Source of the DNA: Bombus terrestris
Lineage: Eukaryota; Arthropoda; Insecta; Hymenoptera; Apidae
Direction: 5' to 3'
DNA length: 64,000 nt
Assembly: GCF_910591885.1 (NCBI RefSeq)
Contig: NC_063272.1
Location: 11,544,364 to 11,608,363 of the forward strand
The position numbers and the translations under genes were made by a program. Below the pieces are notes generated by a model that made no database searches, was not told where the DNA came from, and was given only the letters and a program-made list of their open reading frames with translations. The first letter of the stretch is position 1; each line of letters starts with the position of its first letter. Shown piece by piece: positions 38,601-50,749 of this stretch.

Positions 38601-41365
38601 TGTTACTTTATTTATGAATTTGTAAATTGATATTAGAATCATGTTCAATGATTTTGTGTTACTAACGTTAGAAGAAGTGAATAGGTTTCAACCAAGTGCG
38701 TAATTAAATAAAAGTTGTTCCCATTTTTGTTTATTTTTTTTTTTTTCTTAAGTATTTTTCGATAATGATATCGAGATATTGATCTTTTATGGTATGTTTA
38801 GAAATTATGTACGATAATCAAGGATACCTGTATATATTGCAACAATTCAAGGGAATTATTGGAAAAAAATTGTTACAGGAATTATATTAGGTACATTGAA
38901 GCAGTTTCGACTTAAACGTTAGACACGTAACAATATGCATTGTACAATTATATTTATACCGTTGATAGCGTTGTTATCTTTATTCGTTATTTCAAAGACG
39001 CAACAATAAATTTCTTAATTACTTTGTTATCCGATACTGTCGTTTAAATAAATTAGTTCGTACCCAAACACTTCTTCCTCGTGCGATATCACATTCTTAA
39101 AAATTATAAGAACAAGTATAGTTCCATATTTTGGTAATTCGCAGTTTATTCTTAGCGTTCTTAATAATTTCAGTAATTTTAAAATTTTACAAATTTTAAA
39201 TAACGAAACGAATATAAAAATACAAGGAAATTTCAACGACTTAAAAGAACCACGAAGAAATGTAACCACGTATAATACATCCAATTTTTTCTTAATATTA
39301 AATATACATATATTCAATAACTTGCAGCGAACGCTTTTAATTTAATCCTTCAAACGCCTAATCTTTTCTTGGGTTTCATTTCTAAAAAAATATCTCCGTT
39401 GCCATCATGCTCTTGTGGTTGATACGATAAACTGTACAGAAGCCAACGTAAGATCGATATATCCTTTTTCTTCGATCTGAAGCAATCGACGTTGGATTCT
39501 GTGGACATTTGCCCCGATGAACAGACGTATTCGACACGTAATACGTGTAACGTGGCCTGACATTTCAAGCGGGCAAGAATCGCGTAACTACCATTTCCAA
39601 TGCGCAGTATTCCGATAAATTGGATTCCAACGTATTAAGGGACGCGTGTATCTGGCTTCCCCGTTTGCAATCCACGTTTCCACATTTAAGCTCTATCGAG
39701 TGTGCGCAATTATTTAACGAACATAGTCCGCCTGAACGTATCCTCTTCTATGCTATAATTACTCGCAAAGGTGTTTTCCAGCTTTTTCAATAAACAGAAA
39801 AATTTTCGCGCGAAACGTTACCGAATTTATGTCGCATAGCTTCGCAGTTGCCTTCTCTCTTTCGCTTCATCGTTTTTAATTGGTTCAGAAAACTAATCCT
39901 GGCTACGCATTACACTAACGAGCGTAAAGCTGCGTGAAAATACGTAATATCGGAAACGATATTTCTGGTCTTTCTGGTAATTCTGGTCAATATCTTGAAG
40001 CGAAACAACATTTATTGGCATAGATTTCAGACGGAGTTTGGTATAAAAAAAAAATACGTGGAATGCATATTTCATGTTTTATTCATATCGACTTATCTCT
40101 GGAATGTCATAAAATGCAAAGTCAGGAAATACGTATAGATAAGTGTTAATAAATAACAACGTAAATAATTGTTTATTTACCAGAGATTCGAACAGCTAAC
40201 GATAAGATAATCGAAATTTGCGATAAATAACCGTGTCCTACGCGAGGCATTTTAATAAAATATGATAAAGAACATCGAAACAGAATGATTACGGACAAAA
40301 AATATTCAGATTAAATATTCGAATCTACAAACAAATATTCAATTAATGATCAATAAATCAAATGAATTCTAATATAAAGAATTTACAAGAAATGAACATT
40401 ACCGAAATGTAGAAAACTAATTATAGGAACTTTCATCAGTTTTGACGAACATTTGAAAAAGAATTAAACCACAATGTCTGAATATGAACGTATTAAATCA
40501 AGTTTTATCGTCGTTAAAAAATCGTCAAACGTTGTGTAATTAAATTTTACATGCTGACCTCAACCATATTATTAGTCATAGAGCGAAACAGCTCTTAAAT
40601 AAGCGATGCGTAAAAACTTTATCATCTTCTTATTTCTCAATTTCCAAAGTTCAATGCGACTGGAATAACGTAGGTTGACGTGGAAGGACATACATATTGA
40701 ACGTGAAGTAATAAAAAAATTTTCTTGAACTTTATATCTTTATTGAAAAAGTATAAGACGAATGTCCAGAATCTAGCACTGTCAACGATTAATTACTACA
40801 TCATGAAAATTCAATTTATTACCTAGATTCTACATCATTCATACGTTATTTGTTAAATAGGAAGAGCAAAGGATTATTAGTATCTAATAATAAGTACTCC
40901 CTTTCAAAAGTTATAATATTTTTGCAAATGTTATTACGTATCATTTTCTATATTATTTACTAAAAAAAATATGTCGTTTCTATACTTTGAAAAATTATAA
41001 AATTTAATTTAATTTAATCTCTATTAACATAACAATGTTTTATAGTTTTAAGTAGCTGTTCGTTCACTGTTACAATAACATGATAGAGGAAAACATTGCA
41101 AATATTCGCAGTTTGATATTTCAAAACAAATTTATAGCATTTTTATTATCAGTAATAGGATTATCACGTAACACGATACTGCATATACATTATTCACAAG
41201 TACGATATTATCATAATCATAAATTAACATACATTAATCACGCTTATTTTCTAAACTGTGAAACGGTCTTACACCACTCCGTGTTTCAACTTCAGTCTCT
41301 TTTTACTAACTATTCGACTATCAAATTTTTTAAAGCGCTTCGATGATAGATATCTCAAAGTACAA
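38600..41365. other. AT-rich non-coding stretch
   Basis: Includes a T-run of 13 at 38734-38746 and a GC-moderate patch at about 39440-39720. The AT-driven frames at 39027-39317 and 41080-41346 are unrecognised, the latter with a true ATG. No RNA gene was found. Confidence 0.45.
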
Positions 41366-41367
41366 GA

Positions 41368-41574
41368 TTTTTAAATTATTCAAAGTTATTCGTCAACCTC
41401 CTCATCCGTCACAAGTTACATAAATAATCTCCTTTCACCAACTACTCTTTTAATCGTCAGATATTAATAATTCGAAAAATGTAATATGAATAAATATTAA
41501 ACTTTTTCGAATTACTCAAAGTTATTCGTCCAACTTTCTTCTATGTCACGAACACTACATAAAACGCTATACTC
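41368..41574. repeat. Two-copy tandem duplication, period about 135 bp
   Basis: Sequence at about 41368-41432 recurs at about 41503-41574. Both copies contain CTCAAAGTTATTCGTC or ATTCAAAGTTATTCGTC, then CAAC, a T/C-rich spacer, GTCAC and ACATAAA. The copies differ by substitutions and small indels, so the duplication is not recent. Confidence 0.68.
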
Positions 41575-41599
41575 CCAAGCGAATAGACCTATACCCACT

Positions 41600-44500
41600 A
41601 AGGAGCGACATTCAATTTAAGCTCAACAAGTGCGCTTGAATTATTCGCTGACTTTTTTACGATGCAAAGGGATAGACGTTAAATTTCACGCGACTCGAAG
41701 AGGCGGCAGCGTGAAACTTTTGTCGGTGAGAGTACTATATGAAATATACGATCACCGTTTTCATCGTACGATCACGGTGAAATCACGATCACAGTACAGA
41801 GAAAGCTACGGTCTATTCGGTCGTTTATAGCCGGTCACAGACAGCTGGTTACCTCGAACGGCCCCTGAAAGTCTCTCTCGCTGAACTTTTACAATACGTC
41901 GAATTTTCTTCGCTTCCTCTATCGTCCTTTTTACAGCCTCTAAATTTGCCAATGCGGGTGGCAACGCATCGGCCCTCCCGAGACTCGTCGATCGCTCCAA
42001 AGTAACCAACTAACATCTTTCCGATCGTAAACAACAGCTCCTTGCCTTTTTACGTGCCGTTATCTCCGCGAGATAGCCTTTACTACAGCTTTGTAAAACG
42101 TCAAAGTCGATTTTTCTCGTCTTCGCATACGCAGACAATCCTCTAACGTTGAATCATTAGCGCGATTAGAAATTTTCGAGCACAAGAAACGCTGCTACTA
42201 TAATACGTTCATCTCGCGCTTGCAAAATCACTACAGAATTTTCTATGGTTTAAGTATACGAATATAATCAACGAGATGGAACGCTTGTAATTAGGTTCCC
42301 ACGAGGTTAAGTTGTTTCTCACTGAGATTCGATTTTACGATCATCTTGCCGCTATCTTCCATCAGATTTCTAGTATAATAGTATAATTTGATCACATTTC
42401 ACGGTACATATTACAATTAGATTTCTTCTGTCGAGTATTTCATGTGGAAAAGACTGGGCGAAGAATAATCGCAACACGAAGGAAGATCGAATCGATCCGA
42501 ATTCCGCAACCATCGAGATTACAAGGACGAAGATTGTCCGCTTTAAGGAGTACTTTTAATTTCGGTGAAAGTAGACTGAAGGGAGCAGGAGGTCACGATT
42601 GGCGCAAAAGAAAAGAAGGGGAATCGAGGGAGAGACCTTCGCCTAAGGATATTAATACCGGTATATCGATGAGAATTCATACGTCGACAAGTATTTATTT
42701 CATCCATCAGCGAGCACGATCGATTTTGTTAAACGAATGAAAAGTCGAACGAGAGATTCGACAATGCAATAGAAATCTATTCGAATATCGCTGTTATACG
42801 AAAAAGATGACTTTAAACGTCTACGTTTATCATATATCATTTATTACATTTGCACACGAATTCGAACAACTTAGAACGCGACTATCAAGCTGCAGCTTGT
42901 CTGTACTTTACAGCTTGGTTGTTTTTATTACCGTGTAAACTTTAGACTTTACACCACTGTAGAAACACGCTATTATGTTGTATTGGACGTAACTACGATG
43001 TTATTACAAAGCGTGGTGCAACGTGCCGCCACGGCCTTGTCAGCCAGGCGATATATAATTAAGATAGCAGTTCATCAGGGCCAAGATAAAGTACACCGAC
43101 TGGTAAACGGTGTTCTGTTATCATATCCGAAAGATTCACCGAGAGTTAGGCCAGGTGTAACGCGCTTCCCTAGTCTCGGGCTCCTCGACGATCTTCCTCG
43201 AGATCTCGCATCGCAAAGTTTCTCACGTTTACTCGAACTGCGACTCGAAAGATCGTTGTCGATCGTGCACGTCCCGAACGAGAATTTGATATTCTTCTCA
43301 CTGTTTTATAATCGTATACGCAGACTCGGCAAAGTATTTGAAAACTTTCATCGTGACACGTGTCATTTAGCAATTTTTCATTTTCTTTATACGTATAATT
43401 CTTAAGAAACAAATGACTCGTTTCTACCAGATTATTCGTTGCAAGAATACGACATAGATAATAGTAAATTTCAGGATGGAGCTGAGAGACAGTGTCTGTA
43501 ACAGTGCCACTTTTCTTTATTTTTTCAATTTACCGCCTCGTATTTATACATCACAAACGTATCGCGATTGCTTCATTATGGTTACCTTGGATCTCATTGC
43601 TATTCATTACAGTGTATTTATTACAGTATTTACATACTAAGTAATCAGACTTAAACATATCAAATTTCGTATCATTTGGTAGTACCTTTGTATACAAACT
43701 ACGAATATTCGATAAATTCGATACTACGAAAATAGTAGCGAATAATCCAGAGAAAGAAAAGATACTTCATTGGGAGATAGAGTACTTTTTATAGCCGCTA
43801 TATAACCTACCGTTGGATACGTCGAATGTTCTTACAAATCGTCAGCCAACGACACCCACCACGATCCATCGCGAAAAGGAAAAAGTTCATCGCGACTCCT
43901 CGCCCTATCAATTACCAGTTATTAACGATCCGATGCGAACGTTTCGTTTTCAGTTACGTAAATCCAATTTACTTCCATCTGCAGCAAACGTATCGGCGAT
44001 CGGTAACAAACCGTTTAATTAACTGATGATTCAATGAACGTATCGGCGTCGTTTTAAGTTCGAACAAATTGAACCTGGAACAAAGCTTAAGGGTGAGCAG
44101 GAGGATGGAGGCGGAGGAGCAGCGTGATCGAGGCGAAACGGCGATGGCGGCGGCCCGAAGATCCGATTAATTTCCGCTTGATTCCGAATGGAATATTTAA
44201 AAAGGATTAGTCTGAGGTATACGATGACGAGAAGAGAGGAACTCTGGAGAGAGGGTTCGCTGTCGTACGCCGGTGCAGCCAGAACGAGGGTGGGGGACAG
44301 TCAGAGATATTCCCGCAAATCGAATGAACGTGAGCCAAATGAAGCGATATTGAAAGGCGATATCGTCGGTTCGCTCGGCCGACGCACAAATTCAATAACG
44401 AGCTCTGGAATAGAACGAAGAGAGCGCGGAGCGAAGAGGAGAGGACAGGAGAGGAGAAAGAGAGAAAGAGAGAGCGGGTGGGACAGGACGAAGCTGTGCA

Positions 44501-46000
44501 CACGGGGGAGGGAGAAGTGCACGATGCACTCCGTGCACCGGTACCGAGATGGACTCTATTGCAGGAACGGATCGGTCGAAATACTCGACCGGCTTTTCTC
44601 CGGATCGCTCGATTACGATTTCACTGGATTACGCTTTCAATATCGTTGCGTCTCTCCGGTTGTCGTGTATCGAGCAATCGGAATCCTCTTCGAGGTAATA
44701 AATTTTCTTGGTTTCGACTGTTGTAAAAAGCGGAAAGGAGCAAATCAGAGAAATGCTGGAAGGATAGGAAATTTCAATGTACGAACGGATATAGAATAGC
44801 TTGCATTGTCCTTCCTTTTATGATTACGTGTGCGCATTGAAATTAACAACTATGCATTTACTTTGAGAACATTGCGGTTGTTAGGAAAATTGCCGAGATA
44901 CTACGTACGATTTGGATCTGATAATCTTCGATTCGGAACTAAAATAGAGATTTGTCTCGACTCTTGTTACTTGGTAAGCTCCAACTATGATATATCGCAC
45001 GTGTGACACGATATTAGAAGACAGGAAGATAACGCAAAGTACGATACTCTTGGTAAGCTTTGTATAAGCTTTGATTAGAAAACTTCTTACGTGCGGCAAT
45101 TCCACATACACCTTTCTTTAAGTTGTTAATTCTATGAAGCAAATGTCGATTCTATATTTTTGGTTCGAAATATACTCGTAGTATATGTAAAGAGAATTAT
45201 ATGTGTGAAGGTTGTAAAAAGTATCACCTGGGAATTTTATTACCTTAGACAAGTCAGAATTTTATTTAAGAAATGGACATATCTTCTTTTCTCCTTTTGT
45301 CTGCTTATTTGCTGCCCGCTCATCTTTTTCCAATTTCTATCGAAAATTTCCTATCGCAAACAATACGATTAACTTCATTGAACTTTGTCCTTTTACCGTT
45401 TGACTGAACTATCAAGATTGCTTCGTGACATTCCTTGCTTCTATCCCTTTCTCCTCGATTATTGTACATTACAAACATCGATCGATTACCGATACGGAAT
45501 ATTCAATTTAAGATAAACCCAATTCATTCCACGAAGCGAAGTAAAAATCTGCAGAATCAATTTCAAACAAATAGCTTTCGCAATAAAGAAAAGAATCACG
45601 TTCGTCTCGAGACTTTCGTCTGGAGATAGTCGGCGGAATATTTCTAACGAGTCTCGCAGCACTGGAAATCGGAATGAATCCGTAAGAGAGCGGAAGAAGC
45701 AAAGTATGTATGTATTCGGTGCGTCCCTGGAGCTCCGGATCAGTATGGTATCGAGCATTTGTTCGTCGTTTTGTTTGCCTTGAGAAGGTATTGGTGAATA
45801 CGAGCGAGCGAGCGAGCTCTCGCATGCCGTTGCATCGTCCTACCCACAATGCTTTGTGTCTATCGGCCGGTTTATCCGGCGATCGATCCGCACAGCCCCG
45901 GCTGCGACTCGCTTAAAACCTTCCGGAGAAAATATCGTAAGCGATCTCGCGTCGCCGCCAGCAACGACGTCGCTGCTATTAGCGATGATATCGTATTCGA
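41600..46000. other. Alternating non-coding DNA with GC islands
   Basis: GC-richer islands lie at about 41640-42060, 42440-42700, 43010-43300, 43820-44700 and 45620-46000, with AT-rich DNA between them. No recognisable coding sequence is present. Frames near 44.2-44.8 kb are held open by a purine-rich tract at about 44400-44480. Confidence 0.42.
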
Positions 46001-46009
46001 CGTCGAGAG

Positions 46010-46130
46010 TCAGAGAGAGAAACAAGGAGAGGAATCGTGTGGAGACAGGTAAAAGAGAAAGAAAGAGAGAGAGGGGGGAGGGAGGGGGAAACGATAGAGG
46101 GAGAAAAAGAGGAGAAACGGAGGGCGCGGA
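46010..46130 (+). repeat. Purine-rich tract with G-quadruplex potential
   Basis: GAGA/GAAAG-rich plus-strand sequence containing GGGGGGAGGGAGGGGG at 46073-46088 and a further GGG about 10 nt on. Four G-runs of at least three are present, so a G-quadruplex is possible. The 210-codon frame across it (45856-46488) is a product of the asymmetry. Confidence 0.6.
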
Positions 46131-46291
46131 TAGCGTGCGAATATTGGATCGATTGAACGGGCCGTACATGCTTCCATTAATCGAGCAACAAATCACGGGA
46201 ATTGTGTCGCGTTTCTATTCGAAAACCACGAGATACGGCACAGCCGCGCGAAACCAACGATGCTCGCTCGAGTGGAAATTGATAATGAAGC

Positions 46292-46309
46292 AAAAAAAAA
46301 AAAAAAAAA
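46292..46309. repeat. Poly(A) run of 18
   Basis: A homopolymer within a GC-moderate segment. Confidence 0.85.
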
Positions 46310-46607
46310 CTGACGTTGAATGCGATGTTAATAAACGCAGGGCTTGTTTTAATCGCCGTATTAAACCGAGTGCTACGGCCGACAGTAATTCCGTGTCTCC
46401 CGCCGCAAACTACGCTTACGCCCTTACGATTCCAGTAACGAATGTTATTATCGCACGCGTGTACACACACCACCGAAATTACCGGTAGAACACTCCAACA
46501 CCCTAACGGAGAAAAAGTTTCAACTGGCGACAGCGTTTATCAGCGAACGATTATCGTACAGCAGGTTGTAAATTAAATTATGGAGAAGCGATACCAACGA
46601 ACATCTT

Positions 46608-47135
46608 AGGGGTTGGACCCCTGTGATACACGAGATTGTACTTTGGTAATCGCAGCACCGATTACATCATCGCTCTGAACACAGTCTTGCCAATTTTCTT
46701 CTGTATATAATTGCTTTTCTAATTTATGAAAAGAGTAGACATAAAGATCTAGAGCCCGGCTTTCCAACCTGTGGATCGCGAAGTGTCTTCCGGAGGACAC
46801 TGCGATCGTGTTAAGCACGTGTTACATATATTACGAGATAATTAAACATTACGTTAAAATTATATTCTAGAATGCCGATTTTTAATGTTTTCTTTACCGT
46901 ATCAAAAATGTTTTCTTTTTCTTTATTCTGTTCTATCGGAAGGGTAAAGCATTTGGCTACTATAAAAGGGAATTGCAACTCAAAGCGTGGGTCGAGAAAC
47001 ACCGATATAGAGAAATGGAAAATCTACGATGAGACGCTACAGCGGACTTCGTTCTATTGTAGCTGTAGCGTTTCGAAACACGATTTAGCGTTCCAAACAC
47101 GACATCGAGGAAAACACGATTACATCGGCCACTGA
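46608..47135. mobile_element. Possible hAT transposon remnant
   Basis: CGGCTTTCCAACCTGTGGAT followed by CGCGAAG (46758-46784) resembles the hAT terminal form GGTTCCCAACCTGTGGGTCGCGA. About 130 bases away, AGGGGTTGGACCCCTG (46608-46623) resembles a hAT end in the opposite sense (CAGGGGTCCAACC). A TATAAAAGG box lies at 46961. A broken-looking 87-codon plus frame (46872-47135) contains KWKIYDETLQR, faintly like the N-terminus of some hAT transposases. No 8-bp target duplication was found. These are likely fragments only. Confidence 0.28.
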
Positions 47136-47149
47136 CAAATTTTTACAAC

Positions 47150-49420
47150 CTCGCTACATATCATGGCCCATATCGCAGACCTAACAATACGAACAAAAAA
47201 CCAGTATTACCTTTTTGATCTTAAATTCGATCGTTGAAGAGCATATTGTTTCATGGCTGGGGGTATTTCACAATACAGAAAACGATATTGGGTTACGTAA
47301 ACTATAATAGCGTTAGCTGAGATAGGAAAGCTTGGCACATCGTCATGCAGGATGTCAAATGGAGGACAATCTACGTGGAGAGCACAGTCGCACGAGCTGA
47401 GCTATAAATTCCACGGGATCCCTAAACAATTCGAAAATGTGACGCGTTCAATACAACAATCAATACGATATCCTGGAACACACGGAGCCGGTTGGAGCCG
47501 AAAATTTACGATCGATACGTGGAAACAATTGGACCGTTCGCGGGACACAATGGCTGTGAATGTGTCGGTGTGTGTAGAGTATTGGCCGCGTGAAACCGTA
47601 TCTCCAGAAAGCTCAGGGACCAGGTCTGCAAACCGCTCGGAACCGAGTTTCCGTTCGTGGCCGATTCGTGACTCACGCGACACGATTTTTCAATGGTCGC
47701 ATGGCGACGCGAGCAAACGAGGCTGACAAGAGACGCGTGTCACTGGCCTCCGGGTTCCCGAGTTCCGACTTTCTCCTTCGGAACGAATCATTAGCTTTCA
47801 CTCACACGAGTTATCCGAGTTTCCAGTCGATAGCCGCTTATTAGAGAGGCAAATTCCCGGTAGCGCGAGTATCGCCGTGCCGACAAGCGTCGACAAACTC
47901 GGCCAACGCACTCTGATATTTGTATTTTCATACCGAGCAACTGGGCGTGTCGATTAAAATTGCTATTCGCACCCCGCGACCAACGCGATATTTACATCCG
48001 TATATCGAGGGTAACTGGTAACTGGAGAAACTATTATTTAAGCGACAGGAATATATAAAGTATTAAAACTGTTAGTACGAATAGAGAGCGAGGCTATACG
48101 AAGGAGCAAAAGTAGGTAATGTAAAGAGGCATTTTTTCATACGAAGCTTCGTTTTATGAATGCATAAATCGATTCGAGAACGAAAGCTACTGATTATGAT
48201 TCCTACATGATCGTGGCAAGTACGATATGTAATTTAGCGTTTACGAATACAAATCAATTTCACTGCAAAATAACTACTCGTGGGAAATGATATTTCATTT
48301 TCCAATAGCTGTATAGGTTTCGAGAACGTATCTATGAGTATCTTGACATTTTACAAAATAATTCGCGTTACCGAAGATATATATAGATCGAGCCAATTCG
48401 AAACAATGAATGTATGTGAAACAGTAAGACAAAGATGTAGATCGACGTTTTCTCAAATAATCAACAACGAACTAGATTAAAAAATATGTAAACCCGTACA
48501 CGTTACTACGATCAAGCGCGTTAAATAATTAAAAGAGTAGCGTATAATTTCTAACTCGTCGATTCACTGATGTTACTAATTATTGCGCTGAATCTTCTAT
48601 ATAGTAATAAAGTAGTAAAGAACAGGGGAAATCTTGAGAGAACAGAGATGTAACTCGTGACCGTGGCACATCGTGACGATGAAACATCCGCGAGAGCATT
48701 TCCGAGTACGCGTAGCTACGTGCGGAGAACACCTACGCGAATCGTAAACTGGCGGCTGCGTGTGCGGACAGCGGAGACGAACGGAGCGCGTGAATCGGTG
48801 CGAATTTCAACGCTTACGCTAAAATTTGCAGCGCGCGCGCGCGCATCTGGCATACACAAACGGTAATGACGGATATATACAAATGACGCATCCATGGACA
48901 CACAAGCGTAAGGTGAGAGTAGCATAACTGTCAAGCGTGATACATCATCGCGAAGTATTCCCAAGCATGCCTTCAGAGCCCGTAAAATCCCCTCGACCGC
49001 TTGTTTGACTTCCATTTTCGATTGTACTCCGATGTTGCTTGTCGCACCGTTCGCTAAGTTTATCGCCCATTTTACTGCCGATCGTAAGACGTCAACGATT
49101 CGCGGTAAAAGCACCGGTAAATAACATCGTCGGCGTCTACGTCAAGATCGAAAAGAAGCCAGGTTACGCGCCTTTCGAAGCTGGGGCCGATCCGTTTGTG
49201 GGAAAGCCGGAGAACGGTCGCCGTTGCAGGAAATTGTAATTCACGATAATCGATATCCGGACGAGGGGGAGCGCGTACAGAGATAAACCGGCCACGAAGT
49301 AATCTCTCCTGTTGGCAAATTATTTTAATGGGGCTTGCGTTTCGTTTCGATCCCGGATGAGTTTCAGCGACTCGTTATCGGATCGGTCGGAATTACGCCA
49401 GTGTTTTAGAAATTGTTATG
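47150..49420. other. Non-coding DNA with GC islands flanking an AT-rich core
   Basis: GC-richer at about 47340-48000 and 48640-49420, AT-rich between. Overlapping frames up to 132 codons on both strands in each island are unrecognised. The second island lies directly next to duplicon B. Confidence 0.42.
48831..48844. repeat. (GC)7 run
   Basis: Fourteen alternating G and C bases, a potential Z-DNA-forming and highly CpG-dense site, within the GC island beside duplicon B. Confidence 0.85.
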
Positions 49421-49514
49421 ACTCGTTAAGAAGTTCGTGGACACTGTGTTCGTAAAACGTGGTAGAAATGATATACTAATCTTGCATTTGCAAGGATAAA
49501 ACTTTAATCTTCCT

Positions 49515-49561
49515 GATATTGTCATTGTTCATTGTTATCATTGTTCTTATCATTGTTCAGC
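49515..49561. repeat. Short CATTGTT minisatellite
   Basis: CATTGTT recurs four times within about 45 bases, with spacers TATT, ATTATC and CTTATC. It lies inside copy B and has no obvious counterpart in copy A. Confidence 0.65.
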
Positions 49562-50687
49562 GTGTTGTATGTCTACTATGGTTCGCTGTAACGACCGATT
49601 TTAGAAAGTAGAGTACCACAGTAGCGCGTACGAAATTTCATTACAAACTCGAAGGAACGCGTTTGTTACGAACGGTCCGTACGATTATCGAAACGTTATT
49701 CGTTGTAAGTCGTTGAAAAGTGATATACGACGGTACCAAATCACTTTTGAGCGATTTATAGGAGCCACAAAAGGTACGACAGATTCAAAAGAAGTTGAAC
49801 ATCGATCGAAATGGACCGAAGATCAAGAGGCTCTTCCATCGTACTTGCCGATGGAATCATGGTACTATAATAAATACCATGTTTCATCGAAGTGTACTTC
49901 AACGATTACAGGAAGAGCGTTCGGAGGGAAAGGCCACATTTGTATAGGAATAAAGCGTGGCTGTTATATCACGATACACGTGACGGAGCAAACGCGGAAC
50001 TAATCATTCAAGTTGACACAAAATTCCTTTTCCACATTCCATAACCGGATATTCATCAGAACTATCATTAGAGGGCTTTTTCCTCTTCGCTCACCTTAAA
50101 CGAACAGTAACAAGTATACATTTTGTTATGTAAAAAACGATGATCAAGAAATTGTAAGAAGAACGAAACTTCGTTCTAACGTATCATATTAACGACCGAA
50201 AGAAAATAATCGAAAGGTGTACGAAAGCATAATATAGGATTACTTGGAAGATGTGATGATTATTATCGTTACAGCGGACATTTTGCTATGTAAGAGGTGA
50301 TAATTCCGTGAAATTACGGAACGGGTTAGATTTGATCATACGCTTTCAAAAGTGTAAAATACGATGTCAACAGCGTTAAAGGCAACAGACGATTAGATGA
50401 TTGCTTCGACAATAATCGTATATAATTATAATTACGATTTATAATAAACGACTTATACATAATAATTGCCGAATTTCTGATCTGAGCTTATCGTGCTTGC
50501 TGCTAGAGCGTATCTTAACATCGCATCGCTAACACATATCGTCGTCAATTACGACTGCTGCCTCATGAACCGTTCGTCAAAGCAACGTTAAACATAATAA
50601 TTCGTTAATATACGTACTACGGTACAGACTTTCACTCGAGTCTAACGAATACCTCGACTGCATCGCATCGTTCTTCGTAGATTCTAT

Positions 50688-50726
50688 GCTTACCTGAAAA
50701 CAGAAAAGAAAAGAAAGTCGAGTTAA
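50688..50726 (-). promoter_or_regulatory. Recursive-splice-like site (ratchet point) B
   Basis: On the minus strand a long pyrimidine tract (TTTCTTTTCTTTT) is followed by CTGTTTTCAG directly abutting GTAAGC, with the junction between 50694 and 50693. A TTAAC branch-like word lies about 29 nt upstream. The motif is the best part of the 21-nt identity shared with site A, 33,884 bp away. A GAG|GTATTC word about 41 nt downstream could be a competing donor. The only two CTTACCTG words I found in the window are these two sites. Confidence 0.48.
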
Positions 50727-50749
50727 TTTACGAAGCGTAGAGAGAAGCT

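Larger units (their letters stand above)
49427..50745. repeat. Diverged direct duplication, copy B
   Basis: Paralogous to 15814-16853 in the same orientation; the anchors are given there. B is about 280 bp longer. Part of the excess is explained by an internal duplication: ACATTTTGTTATG at 50118-50130 recurs as ACATTTTGCTATG at 50278-50290, offset 160 bp, and both resemble the single A sequence near 16428-16445. A 96-codon plus frame (49713-50003) is not conserved in A. Local codon-like conservation on the minus strand near 50130-50180 breaks down at a stop, so protein coding is not supported. Confidence 0.72.

Noticed and set aside
44188..44799. 203-codon plus-strand frame
   Set aside because: It is held open by a GAGA-rich purine tract at 44400-44480. 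It is Arg-rich, overlaps other frames and contains nothing recognisable.
45856..46488. 210-codon plus-strand frame
   Set aside because: It runs through the purine/G-rich tract and an A18 run. Its sequence is Arg/Glu/Gly low complexity.
49340..49360. TTTCGATCCCGG resembling a tRNA T-loop
   Set aside because: No cloverleaf or A box can be placed upstream.
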